From Aplectana chamaeleonis (taxonomy: Eukaryota > Nematoda > Chromadorea > Rhabditida > Cosmocercidae): a stretch of 64,000 nucleotides of DNA. The stretch lies in the NCBI GenBank assembly GCA_029168955.1, contig JAPDOI010000021.1, positions 1,339,501-1,403,500 of the forward strand, written 5' to 3'. Shown here piece by piece: positions 11,132-21,981 of this stretch. How positions within the stretch are numbered: position 1 is the stretch's first letter; each line of letters starts with the position of its first letter. The notes beneath the pieces are model-generated. The model searched no databases, was not told where the DNA came from, and was given only the letters and a program-made list of their open reading frames with translations. The position numbers were made by a program, and so were the translations under genes.

Positions 11132-14100
11132 CTAGTAACTTAGAATCATTTTTGAGGCCATTCGTTTGAAGGACAGCAAGTAGTGTGGTTGCAGAGGAAC
11201 GGTGCTTCTCAAAGACACATAAGCAGCACCCGCACGAACTGTAAATGTATGAGATCGTATGGAGGTTCTAGCCGCAGGATAAGATATTTTTATGTTTCCT
11301 CCTCTAGTTCTCGAAGTAGTCAGTCTATAAAACGATGAGCAGTTGATTCCACAAGTGTGAGACACTATTTTGAAGACCATACATACATCTCTGAGTTTTC
11401 TCCGAGACTCTAAGGTATGCAATCCGAGGATGTATTCTACGGAGCCTAGGAAACCTAACTCTCCCAGCGCTCACCCCACACAAATGAATGATACCGCTCT
11501 CGGAAATCGAAGGATTTCCATGAAAGTTCTATAAAAAACAACGACTGATAGCGTTATCAGTCATTGTTTTTTAGAAAACTCTATGGAAACACTTCGATTT
11601 CTGAGAGCGGTATCATTCATTTGTGTGGGGTGAGAGCTGGGAGAATTAGGTTTTCTAGGCTCCGTAGAATACATCCAATCCGAGGACTTTGTTCCTGTGT
11701 TGCGAACTAGGTATGCGAGTGTAGTCAAAGCCTCTACATCTGATGACCAATTTACGAGTGTAGTTGCTCTGAATTTTCTCGATGAATTGTATATCTTTCT
11801 TTTTATATGGTGAAAAAACTGTGGGACCACATTCCAAAATAGGTCTCACGTGTGTTTTGTACGCCTTCACCAATACACCAACGTTTTTGTTGCTAACGCT
11901 TTGAATATTTGGTAAGTCCGACCACACGCCTTCCTGCAAATATTTTAGAAATGTTCATGAAAGTCCAGCTTGTTATCATATGTGAATCCCAGATCAACCA
12001 CCTTATCCACCAGCGGAATAACATTACCTTGCAAGTAAAAGTGTAGGGATTCATCAGCTGATCCAATTCTTAGGCGCATGGTCTTTTCTGGTGCAAGAGG
12101 TAGGGCCCAGTCCTTGCTCCAAGATTCTACAACATTGATAGCATTCTGGAGATCAGAAACTGAGAAATTTTGAGGGTTCACGTAAATCTTAAAATCGTCA
12201 GCGTATTGCATACACTTAACTCCAGTCTCTTGAACCGACTGTGCCAAGTCAGATGTAAAGATCGCAAATAGCACAGGGGAAAGATTCCCACCTTGGGGTA
12301 CACCACTTGTGATTTTGTGTATTTCAGAGAGAGAAGAATTAATCTTAACCTGAAAGGTGCGGTCTTTGAGGAACTGTTCAACCCACTTTGTTACTTTCGA
12401 ATGGAAACCCAGTTTCTCTAGCTTGAAAATCAATTTAGAAAGGCAAACACGATCGAAAGCTTTCGAGAAATCAAAATAAATTATATCGCAATTGACTCCC
12501 TGTTCTAGAAGATTGGTCCAGTCATTCAAGCATTCCAATAAATTAGTCTCAGTTGATCTACCAGCAACAAAACCATGTTGACTGGGTGGAATTAAGTTGT
12601 TACGCGTCAGATGATTGACTATATGCTCTTTCAATATCTTTTCGAACAGCCGACAAAAAAGTGATAGTATGCTCACTGGTCTATTGTTGGAGGGGTTGAC
12701 AGCAGGCTCCTTCTTCAACAGTGGTGTTACATAGGAATGTTTCCAGCGCTTCGGTACTTCAGTTAGCATGAGTGACTGGTTGAAAATATATGCCAATGGT
12801 TTGGCAATCACATGGGACACCTCTTTAAGAAATCGCAAAGGAATTCGATCAGGGGTAACCGAATGCGAAGCTGGCCATTTTCTAATTAGTTCAAAAATTT
12901 TGAAGTCATCAAACCAGGGAATTGAATCCATCACGCTAACGTTGGGTGATCTGTCAGGCGGACAAATGTGATCATCGTCAGTGAAAACTTTACGAAACTC
13001 GTTTGCGAGCATATTAGCCTTATCAATATCAGAAATAGCCCTGGCTGAATCTTTAACAAGAACTGAACTGCAACTTTCATTTTTCAGTCTCGTCCTCAAG
13101 TACTTATAGAAGCACTGTTTTTGACCTGATTCGATTATACGCTTCTCCAAATTCTGATTGTACTTTTCCAATTTTCTTACAAAACGGGAAGCGAAAGTAT
13201 TATAATGTTCCCAGTCAGAAGATGTTTGTGAGAGGAAAGCCAGAGAGAAAAGGCAATCTCTATGATCTAACATGTTTCTTAGATAGACCGGTAGATATGA
13301 ACGTGAAGCGAAAACCCGATCCCATGGCACAAAGATGTCTATGGCATGGTGCAAAATACTTAAAAACATTTCATATTTCTCATCCACTGTTTTGTTTGTT
13401 TCCAACGAATCCACCCATCTCACATCCGCTAAGTAGCTGCAGATCAAGGAGTAATCACATTTTGAAAACTGTTGACGATACGTAACATTGGAGCTAGCCG
13501 TTTCAGCATTCACAAGAAAGGATATTCCGATATGATCGCTGGTGCCAATAGGAGGTTGAGGTGAAACTTGATCGATGAGACGTTTGTCATTAGTGAGTAT
13601 GAGATCAAGTACATGCTGACCACGTGTGGGGAAATGGATATGCTGAATGAAGTCATGTGATACAACAAAGTCAACAAACTTATCATTCGGATTAGGAAGT
13701 TGGCTAGAGGGGTCATCCCAGTTAATTTCTGGAAGGTTGAAGTCTCCAACAAGAATTGAAGGCCCCTCATTCGAAATTAAGTCACTTATTGTATTCAACA
13801 GCTGATCTGTATTCAACTGAGAGCAGGAAGGTGTACGGTAGACAACCACAAAACGAATAGGATTAGGAGAACAAAAAACGTCAATGGCCATAATTTCATA
13901 CCCATCTGAAACAGACTCCGAGAACACAGTAGCGTGCTGCAAAGACTTTTTCAAGAGCACCATCACTCCACCTCCCGGCCTACCTGGCCTGTCACAACGG
14001 CAAGCCTCAAATTTATTTGATACATTACAAAAAAGGGATGACATAGTATGAACAGATTTGAGCCAAGTCTCAGTGAACACATAAATATCATAAGAATTTC

Positions 14101-14185
14101 CAAAGACAAAATCTATTTCTTTTGCATTTTTGACCAGTGATCTGACATTCGAATAAAAACATTTGATTGATAACCGTGGATACAT
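11132..14185 (-). pseudogene. CR1-like ORF2 (endonuclease-reverse transcriptase), nearly intact
   Basis: The longest open segment of the window is 746 codons (14185-11945). Residues 1-230 form an APE-type endonuclease (FTETWL, VVYRTPS, LVGDFNLPEINW, TSDHIGISF). The RT follows, with RPVSILSLFCRLFEKI, DIIYFDFSKAFDRV (motif A), SGVPQGGNLSPVLF (motif B) and QYADDFKIYV (YADD catalytic box). A frameshift near 11942 moves the thumb (VRPILECGPTVFSPYKKKD) to another frame (11939-11676). A MITE at 11431-11675 then interrupts it, and SRRKLRDVCMVFKI continues to 11132. It copies RNA by target-primed reverse transcription; this copy is disabled only late in the protein. Confidence 0.85.
11431..11675. mobile_element. 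Palindromic MITE G, 10-bp target duplication
   Basis: A 245-bp near-palindrome: the outer TATTCTACGGAGCCTAG and its reverse complement at the far end, and arms of about 115 bp including CACCCCACACAAATGAATGA. AATCCGAGGA flanks both sides (11421-11430 and 11676-11685). Removal joins KVLGL to HTLESRRKLRD in the reverse CR1 ORF2. Mutator-like by duplication length. Confidence 0.82.
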
Positions 14186-14338
14186 GTTCAGTTTAAATGA
14201 GCATTCACTGAGCCACTGGACTCGACAGAAACATTCTCCCCTTGAGAGGAACGGTCACCCAAATTGTGGGATCGGTTGGCCTGCTCGTGGACAATGCCTC
14301 TGTTGCTTTGATTCATTCTACCTTCCCTCCTTGCGTTT

Positions 14339-14542
14339 AGTTCGGCTCGACTAAGTGATGCCCTTAGAAAGACATCCTTGAGCGAAGCCTTTAGGTTGCG
14401 ATCATATCCTCATGGGAGGGTGTTCATACGCCAATCCCTTACAAAAAAGGAGATTGATCGGAACCGGGAGGCTAGGCTTGCTCGTGTCTCGTGTCAGCTT
14501 AGATGTGGCGAACACTCAACAAGAGGAACGTCAAAATTCTGA
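14339..14542 (+). pseudogene. CR1-like ORF1, C-terminal part
   Basis: The continuation of ORF1 after the reverse CR1 insertion: LSDALRKTSLSEAFRLRSY, then VFIRQSLTKKEIDRNREAR and a stop at 14540-14542. The PSLTKEER-like block is the usual C-terminus of CR1 ORF1. The next ORF begins about 95 bases downstream. Confidence 0.65.
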
Positions 14543-15047
14543 GGACCATGTTGTCGGAACCATCGCTAGTAATGTTGTTGTTTCTAATGTCGATCAGACT
14601 TGTGTTGATCAATCGCAATCGGGTTCGTCAAACCAGTGAACCGCAGTCATTATTCGGAAAGACTTTTGACTTGTTTCTATGCAAATTGCCGATCTGTTCC
14701 CAAAAATGCGCTTTACATTGATTTTGTGCTGCAAAAGAATTACGATATTTACGTTTTCACTGAAACTTGGTTGAATTCGCAACATACAATGTCATCGCTG
14801 CTAGGTAATCTTAGCCATAGCTATCAAGTAGTGAGGTGTGACAGAAACCGAAAAATGGGTGGCGGAGTAATGATTTTGATGAACAAAAGAATTGGGTTTA
14901 TAGACATTTTTGCTGAATCCGTCTCAGACTCCTATGAAATTTTATCAACTGACATGATTCTTGAGAATCACCAAATCAGATTTATCGCGGTGTACCGTAC
15001 CCCTTCTTGGAGGACTGAATATAATGATCAGCTGACAAAAGCTATAA

Positions 15048-16252
15048 GGCCCCAGTCAGGCCCCGGTCATAGTTGGATGAGCCGACGCCTCCAGCCCGGT
15101 CGATACACACAGAATGCATTGGAAATGGGATGCAAAAATCACTCGGTGTATCCCCCCCGCACCCCCCAACACCCCCCAACACCCACCCGGTCGATACGTA
15201 TGAACAACATGGTGAGGTGAAGCTGAGAAAATCACTCGGTGTATCCCCGCTCCCCCGCACCCCCGCACCCCCAACACCCCGCACCCCGGTCGATACGTAT
15301 GTTTAAAATGATGGAGTGAGGTTGAGAAAATCACTCAATGTATCCGACGCGGTCGATATCCATGCAATACGTGGATGAGAAAATCACCGGGTGGGCGGGT
15401 CGAAGATAAAACATTGCGTATCACTAGAAAGCTAACCTTACTGCTACCTCCGTGACTTCACCATACACGCCTTCACTATTTCTCTGAACAGGTGCAATCC
15501 TGTTGGCCACGTAATCATCGTCATATCTAGTTGGATACATCGAGTGATTTTCTCAACCTCACTCCATCATTTTAAACATACGTATCGACCGGGGTGGTGT
15601 TGGGGGTGCGGGGGTGTTGGGGTGCGGGGGATGCAGATGCAAATAGCACCAACTATGACCGGGGCCTCAGAGTTGGTGCTATTTGCACCTGTAACCCCCC
15701 AACACCCACCCGGTCGATACGTATGTTTAAAATGATGGAGTGAGGTTGAGAAAATCACTCGGTGCATCCAACTAGATATGACGATGATTACGTGGCCAAC
15801 AGGATTGCACCTGTTCAGAGAAATAGTGAAGGAGAGTATGGTGAAGTAACGGAGGTAGCAGTAAGGTTAGCTTTCTAGTGATACGCAATGTTTTATCATA
15901 GGCCCGCCCACCCGGTGATTTTCTCATCCTCCGTCATCCACGTATTGCATGGATATCGACCGCGTCGGATACACCGAGTGATTTTCTCAACTTCACTCCA
16001 TCATTTTAAACATACGTATCGACTGGGGAGGCGCGGGGGTGCGGGGGTGTTGGGGGTGCGGGGGATACACCGAGTGATTTTCTCAGCTTCACCTCACCAT
16101 GTTGTTCATACGTATCGACCGGGTGGGTGTTGGGGGGTGTTGGGGGGTGCGGGGGGGGGGTACACCGAGTGATTTTTGCATCCCATTTCCAATGCATTCT
16201 GTGTGTACCGACCGGGCTGGAGACGTCGGCTCATCCAACTATGACCGGGGCC
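15048..16252. mobile_element. 1.2-kb palindromic D-type element
   Basis: A giant fold-back: the left end GGCCCCAGTCAGGCCCCGG and the right end CCAACTATGACCGGGGCC, with arms of several hundred bases meeting near 15650. TAA flanks it at 15045-15047 and 16253-16255. Excision gives KAISDLLV in the CR1 endonuclease, consistent with the uninterrupted copy. The arms repeat a module of ACACCGAGTGATTTTCTCA, CCCCGCACCC-rich sequence and CGGTCGATACG. A central GGGGCCTCAGAGTTGGTGC suggests a second D-type end inside. Confidence 0.82.
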
Positions 16253-18580
16253 TAAGTGATCTATTAGTGTGTGAGCACCCTTCTATTGTCTTGGGTGATT
16301 TCAGCTATCCGGAAATCGATTGGTCTGACCTAGATAAACCACTTGCTACCGACAAGACCGCCTTCGTGGAGATGACAATTGCTCATAATCTTAAACAATA
16401 CATTACGGAACCCACTAAAGGGAGGAACGTTCTTGATATTCTACTCACTAATGAACCAACGCTTCTCGGTAATGTATGTGTTGGGCCTCCTGTGGGTTCG
16501 AGCGATCATAGCAGCGTTACGTTCCATGTTTGTTCGACATACATTGAGCCCCGCTACACGTACTGTCGTCAGTTTGAAAAGTGTGATTACGACCAAGTTT
16601 GTAGTTACTTGTCAAATGTTGCTTGGAGGGAATCGCTTGACACAGTGGTTGGCGTAAATGAAAATATGAAATGTTGTTGGCCATACTCACTCATGCCATA
16701 GACGTGTTTGTTCCATGGCGTCAGGTTACTGCGATGCGTGCTAATCTACCTGCTTATCTACAGAACATGTTTGAACATCGCACTTGTTCATTTAGGCTGG
16801 CGAAAACTTCTCAAAATCAGTGTGACTGGGAAAAATTTCACCGATTCTCGAAAAAAAAATTTTCAAAGCGCTTTAGAGAAGTTCAACAGCAATATTGAGA
16901 AAAGGATAGTCGATTCGGGGCGTAAAAATGATTTCTACAAGTTTTTGAACAGAAAGCTGAAAATTAGCAATTGGATTGGTAGTATCAGAAAAGGAGATTA
17001 TGTGGCGACATCCGACATAGACAAGGCCAACATATTAGCAGATAAATTTTGCGAAGTTTTTCATGACGACAATGGGCATATTCCAACTTTCAGTCCGACA
17101 GTTTCTGAGCCCATGAGCACATTTCCATGGTTTCATGAATCTTCCCTGTTTGATATCATAAAAAAGTGGCCAAACTCTACTTCCTTGACACCTGATTACA
17201 TCCCTACTTCCTTTCTGAAAAACAATGCTCATGTTATAGTTAGCCCTCTGTGCTATATGTATAATCAATTTCTAATGGTTTCTGAAATCCCATGATGGTG
17301 GAAGCATTCCTTTATCCTACCATTGCTTAAGAAATCCCTCGCGAGTGATGTGGGAAATTACCGTCGAGTCAGCATTACTTCGTTCCTTTGTAGGGCGTTC
17401 GAGAAGGTTATCAAGGCTCACCTATTTGAATACCTACAGAATAATATGCTGATTCCGGGCTGCTAGCATGAATTTGTACCTTGCTGGTCGACAGAGACCA
17501 ACATGCTGGAGTGCATAAATGACTGGACCAATAGTCTTGATTTGAGAAAGGCAAATGATGTGGTATACTTTGACTTTTCGAAGGCATTTGACAGAGTTAG
17601 TCATGTCAAGTTATTGCACAAGTTATCTCAACTGAAAGTACATCCAATAAATTGCAAATGGCTCGGAGAGTTTTTGACTGGTAGAACGTTCCAGGTTAAA
17701 GTAGGGTCAGAATTCTCATCTTGTAGGAATGTCACAAGTGGTGTGCCGCAAGGTGGTGTGCTTTCGCCTCTATTGTTTATGATATGCACCTCGGATCTCT
17801 CTCAAACAGTGGGGCCTAACGTTGCTATGAAACAATTCGCTGATGACATAAAAATTTACCGAGAAGTAGTTAACTGTGAAGATAGAGCAGCTCTGTAGCA
17901 TGCAATCAACCAAGTGGTGATATGGTCCCGTTTGTGGGAACTTCCCCTTGCCCCTGAAAAGACCGCAGTCATGAGGCTAGAAATTTCTGACAAGGTTTGT
18001 GACTATTTAATTGATGAGCAGTGCATCTCAGTGGTTCGGTCTGTCAAGGATCTAGGTTTCTACTATAATGATGAGTTGGATTTCTCAGAACACCTTAGAA
18101 TAATAAGTAGAAAAGCGCATGCGCGCACTTTTCAAATATTCAAAGCGTTGTCTACAAAAAATAAGGAAAATTTGCTGAAAGCCTATGAAATCTATGTCAG
18201 GTCAATACTTGAGACAGGAACAACAGTGTTCTGTCCTTACAAAAGGAAGGACATTGCCTTGGTTGGAAATGCTCAGAACAATTTCACGAGAAAGCTGCTA
18301 ATTCGCTCTCGGGGTTTCTCCTATTCAGAAATCCCTAGTGCGAGGATGAGGAATAGTTTATTGAGACCGGTCAGTTTAGAATCACGTCGTAAACTGAGAG
18401 ATGTGTGCATGGTATTCAAAATGATATCCAGAGTCGTGAAAGTTGATATTTCACCGTTCTTCACTCTTTCAAAATCACGGACACGAGGCGATTCCGTAAA
18501 AATTTCGTATCGTAAACCAAGATCGAACATTAGAGCCTTTAGCTTTACTTGCCGAGCGGGCTCCGCATACGTCGCCTTAA

Positions 18581-19064
18581 AGGCACAGGACACCCAAGAG
18601 ATAATTCTTCAGATTTTATGCTCATCTTAGAGAGCGTCACACGCTGATCACAGTGGTATTTCTGGAATCTTCCAAGACCCCCTTTGAACAGAGTTATGGC
18701 TCTTCAAAGATGCCTGGATTTTGAGGGTGGAAAATTGGTGGACGAGTTGTCTCAGGCCTGTACTTCTCTTCATTCGCAATCGTTGCGGGAAAGAAAGCCA
18801 GGATAAAGAGACAGTCCGGTAGTGGACTGAAGAACAACGGTTTTTTGGAATTCATTCATCCATCGAGCCGCTATCGAGTTATAAAAACTGTTAGGGGGTC
18901 GGGCCTGTGGTGGTGAGCGAAGGGGGTCGGGCCTGTGGTGGTCGCTTATATCTCGCTTATTTGGAGGAAATGAGATCTGGCATTTGGCACGTGTTATACA
19001 AGAAGGGTCTTCTCCACAATTAAATGAAAATCTCAAAATTCATATTTGAGGGTGCACTGTGCCT
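18581..19064. mobile_element. TTAA-flanked non-autonomous element
   Basis: The ends AGGCACAGGACACC and GGTGCACTGTGCCT are flanked by TTAA at 18577-18580 and 19065-19068. Removal gives AYVALRHGIQPIPPF, which aligns gap-free with the reverse CR1 copy (AYVSLRSTVPLQPHY). The interior carries a tandem GGGGGTCGGGCCTGTGGTGGT (18894 and 18925) and a segment also found at about 5140-5220. Confidence 0.8.
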
Positions 19065-19228
19065 TTAAGACATGGAATACAACCTATCCCTCCCTTTTTA
19101 GCTCAGTTCAAGCGTTTCGCTAAGGCCAAAATTCTTTTTGAATAAGATTGCGGTTGACAGTATTATTGTTTTTTTTTCTTCTTCTCTCTCTCTAGTTATC
19201 TCACGTTTGTCTTAAACAACGTAATAAA

Positions 19229-19271
19229 TTATTATTATTATTATGATTATTATTATTAATATTATTATTAT
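19229..19271 (+). repeat. (ATT)n 3' tail of the CR1 LINE
   Basis: An ATT microsatellite directly at the junction between the CR1 3' UTR and the interrupted family-2 RT. The reverse CR1 has the same kind of tail at 11009-11031, so this is the normal 3' terminus of the family. Confidence 0.8.
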
Positions 19272-20966
19272 TATCATGGCCTTATACGTTGTGCGTAAAA
19301 CTTCCTTTGTGCTGCTACCCCAAGTGGTGCCCGCCAGAGCACGGAGGATGTTATTTCGGGTGTTAGCATTAGCAGCTCGGATGCGCGTGTTCTCATGAAA
19401 GCTCAGTGAGGGGTCCATGAAGACTCCAAGTAGCCGAGGGTGCTTAGACAGTGGCAACTGATTACATTCCCAGAGAACTCTGGGATGTAGATGATACTCA
19501 GCCGTTGCAGTAGTGCACAGAGTAACGCTAGACTTCGAAGGAGAGACCTTTAGCTGCTTCGATTCGAGAAACTTGGCCAGGCTGCAGAGGTACATATTTG
19601 TTCATCTCCGTAGTAGCTCGGTCGATAACAGGGCCAGTACACACAATTGTGATGCCGTCAGCATACAGACATAGAAGGATGTTGGGTGGCGGCTTCGAAA
19701 TATCGGATAGATAGAGAGAGAATAGGATTGGTGATAATACTCCACCTTGAGGAACGGATGCCTTCAGGGGAACCGACTTCGACAAGTGTCCGTCGAACTT
19801 CACACGCATGGAGCCATTTTGAAGTTGTCAGTCCATCGTTTGCACCAGTCGGGCATATTACAGTCCAGAATCGATTTTAACAGCAATGAAGTGCTGACAT
19901 TGTCGAAAGCGGCAGTCAGATCGACTGCTACGACCAGACTTTTGCCGGCGGGAGTTTTCCTATTGAAACCAGCAATGATGTGTTCAGTAATTGACGTTAG
20001 TGCGGTGATCTTGAAGTGCGCCTTTCTGAAGCCATGCTGACGAACGTTTTGCTGTAGTGCGCCTTGGAGATGCGGATTTATGATCTTTTCCGCCAACTTA
20101 GCGATAGGGGATAATAGGGATATGGGACGATGTGACGTTGCTTTATCCTCTGGTTTGCCAGGCTTGGGAATGGGAAGAACGAGAGCTTGTTTCCAACGAG
20201 CAGGAATAATACCAGTGGTAAACGACGAATAGATAAGATCACTGAGTACCTCAGCGTATTGTTCCGGCAAATGGTTCAAGTGAACGGCTGAGATGCCGTC
20301 AGGTCCTTCTGCCTTTGAATTCTTCATTGATTTGATAATGGCAGTGACAATAGAAGCAGTAAAGCAGGTACGTCCTGGCGACTTAGTTTCCTGATCGCAC
20401 GCAGAGTACATCTGTGTAGCTTATCGCGTCGAGAAGAGGCAGAAGCACGGAGTTTTCCAAGCTGACAAGCAGCCTTATATCCGAATTCAGATCTGCCCGA
20501 GGGGAATTCAAACATGTTGCGCGCAGGTGCAATCTTCTCTCCAGATAGCTGTTTGAGGATGCTCCACGCCTGTACGCCTATCAGTCGCGAAGTTGATGGA
20601 TTCGGTGTACTCTCTCCAGCGTTTTTGCTTGTAGTCATTCAACACTGGAGATCTCCTCGTATAATTGTGAAATGCACGGATCAGAGGGGTCACTTCTGCG
20701 TCGGTCGTCCCGTCGTGTGATCAGCTCCAGGGCTTCCTTCGGTACGATAGCGTGAAACGTTCTTACGCGACCGGTGGGGATGGCTTTTCTGAAGGCATCG
20801 CATATGGTGTCGAAGACGAATTTCTCTTTGTCATGTACCAAGCCAGCTAGCGGATAGTTGGCTACCCGGCTGAGTAGCACCTCCTTGAACAGGGTCCAGT
20901 TAGCTTTACGATAGTTAGTGTAACATTTGTTACGGGAGCTAGAGGAAGGTACAAGATGACTATTAA
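19272..20966 (-). pseudogene. Family-2 LINE reverse transcriptase, broken
   Basis: Minus-strand RT domain of the outermost LINE. Recognisable blocks, reading right to left, are CYTNYRKANWTLFKEVLL, SKAEGPDGISAVHLNHL, KPGKPEDKATSHRPISLLS, VVAVDLTAAFDNVS (motif A; Ala in place of the usual Lys) and SVPQGGVLSPILFSLYLSD. The catalytic-box region reads LCLYADGITIVC, so the second Asp of YADD is Gly. Frames change several times (about 19600, 19800, 20350 and 20640). The thumb ends at YKAM, where the CR1 inserted. Clearly inactive, with both frameshifts and a damaged active site. Confidence 0.78.
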
Positions 20967-21427
20967 AGGCAGCATACACGCTCGTAAACGTGGTTGGGCT
21001 AACAATGTGAATCCAACCGTATGGCTTACAACATAATGCCTACGCATTTTGAAGTGTCAAAAATGATCCACAATGCCGCTACATGAGTTAGAAGTTGGCC
21101 CCGCCCTGTATTTTCACGCCCCCTGTATTTGCCCTTTTCCTCCAACGCAAGGTTGTTGGACCATCTTCGCCGTCAGTGACGTGTGTGGTTCACTTGTTAC
21201 GCAATCTACCAACAGCACCAACGGTGAATATGACCCAGCAACTTTGCGTTGCAGGAAAAGGGCAAATACAGGAGGCGGGAAAATACAGGGCGGGGCCAAC
21301 TTCTAACTCATATAGCGGCATTGTGGGTCGTTTTCGACACTTTAAAATGCGTAGGCGTTTTAATCTGGGCCATACCATTCTAATTCCGTAGTTATCTCAT
21401 TCACGTTTACGAGCGTGTATGCTGCCT
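20967..21427. mobile_element. TTAA-flanked palindromic MITE (B-type, copy 3)
   Basis: A 461-bp palindrome with B-type ends AGGCAGCATACACGCTCG, flanked by TTAA at 20963-20966 and 21428-21431. Removing it gives LDPSLNSHLVPS on the minus strand, matching LDLSLNSHLAPF in the copy at 41700. Confidence 0.88.
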
Positions 21428-21981
21428 TTAAGAGACGGATCCAATGTTGTGCTGATAGGTATATGATCACTGGCCATGGCTACAGATGTAGCCCAGTTAC
21501 AAGACATAGCAAGAGAAGAGGAAACGAACGTGATATCAGCCCGTCGACGTGAGACGAGTAGGAGAATCCTCGTTTATAGGAATTAGGTCACAATCATCCG
21601 CAAAAAGCTCAAGTAGTTCTCCTCTGCCACCGGAATCTAGGGAGAAGAACCAGGAAGAGGAATGAGCATTAAAGTCACCAGCCATGACAACACATGAATA
21701 TGGGATGATTGAATGTACATCATGTAGATATGGAGTGGGGTCAAATGAATTGGGACAAGAAGTGGATGGGGGAATGTAAACATTGATAATGTCTAGGGAG
21801 AACTTTGCAGTACAACATGAACTCCTATACATTCAACAACATTATCATTAGGGAGTGCAATAAGATGAGATGGAATAGATGATTTTACTAAAGTCGACAC
21901 GCCACCGCCATGTGATGAACGGGGAATATAATACGATGTATAGCCGGGAAGGCGGGGCTGGGAAGGGGAGGACACGCTAAG
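21428..21981 (-). pseudogene. Family-2 LINE endonuclease, C-terminal part
   Basis: Minus-strand AP-endonuclease segment: LSVSSPSQPRLPGYTSYYI, SSHGGGVSTLVKSSIPSH, NVYIPPSTSCPNSF and VVMAGDFNAHSSSWF. It continues past the palindromic MITE into the RT. On its 5' side the protein breaks exactly where family 3 inserted; the upstream residues are at 25429-25564. Confidence 0.78.

Larger units (their letters stand above)
11009..14338 (-). mobile_element. CR1-like LINE, reverse-oriented, 5'-truncated
   Basis: A minus-strand CR1 copy inserted into ORF1 of the plus-strand CR1. Its 3' tail reads (ATT)n on its own strand (11009-11031), and its 5' end is truncated within ORF1 near 14338. It retains the last residues of ORF1 (about 14338-14202), the whole ORF2 and the 3' UTR. 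One MITE (11431-11675) lies inside. The host ORF1 continues from LTRA to LSDALRKTS on either side. Confidence 0.8.
14636..19145 (+). pseudogene. CR1-like ORF2 (endonuclease-reverse transcriptase), broken
   Basis: Paralogue of the minus-strand ORF2. The endonuclease half starts with FYANCRSVPKNALYIDF, FTETWLNSQHTMSS and FIAVYRTPSW, is interrupted at 15048-16252, then resumes with SIVLGDFSYPEIDW and GSSDHSSVTFHVC. The RT carries VVYFDFSKAFDRV (about 17560-17600), TSGVPQGGVLSPLLF and KQFADDIKIY (FADD in place of YADD). Defects: frameshifts near 16665 and in the A-run at about 16850, and stops at 17293, about 17463 and 17896. After the element at 18581-19064 the last residues AKILFE end at 19145, in line with the ASKMILSY end of the reverse copy. 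Confidence 0.82.
9515..19271 (+). mobile_element. CR1-like LINE with five nested insertions
   Basis: Plus-strand non-LTR element: 5' UTR (about 9515-9950), ORF1 (9931-14542, interrupted), ORF2 (14636-19145, interrupted), 3' UTR and an (ATT)n tail at 19229-19271. It interrupts the minus-strand family-2 LINE, and a short TATCA is common to both edges. The inner insertions are 9695-9857, 10398-10881, 11009-14338, 15048-16252 and 18581-19064. Without them the element would be roughly 4.4 kb, reasonable for CR1. Confidence 0.78.
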
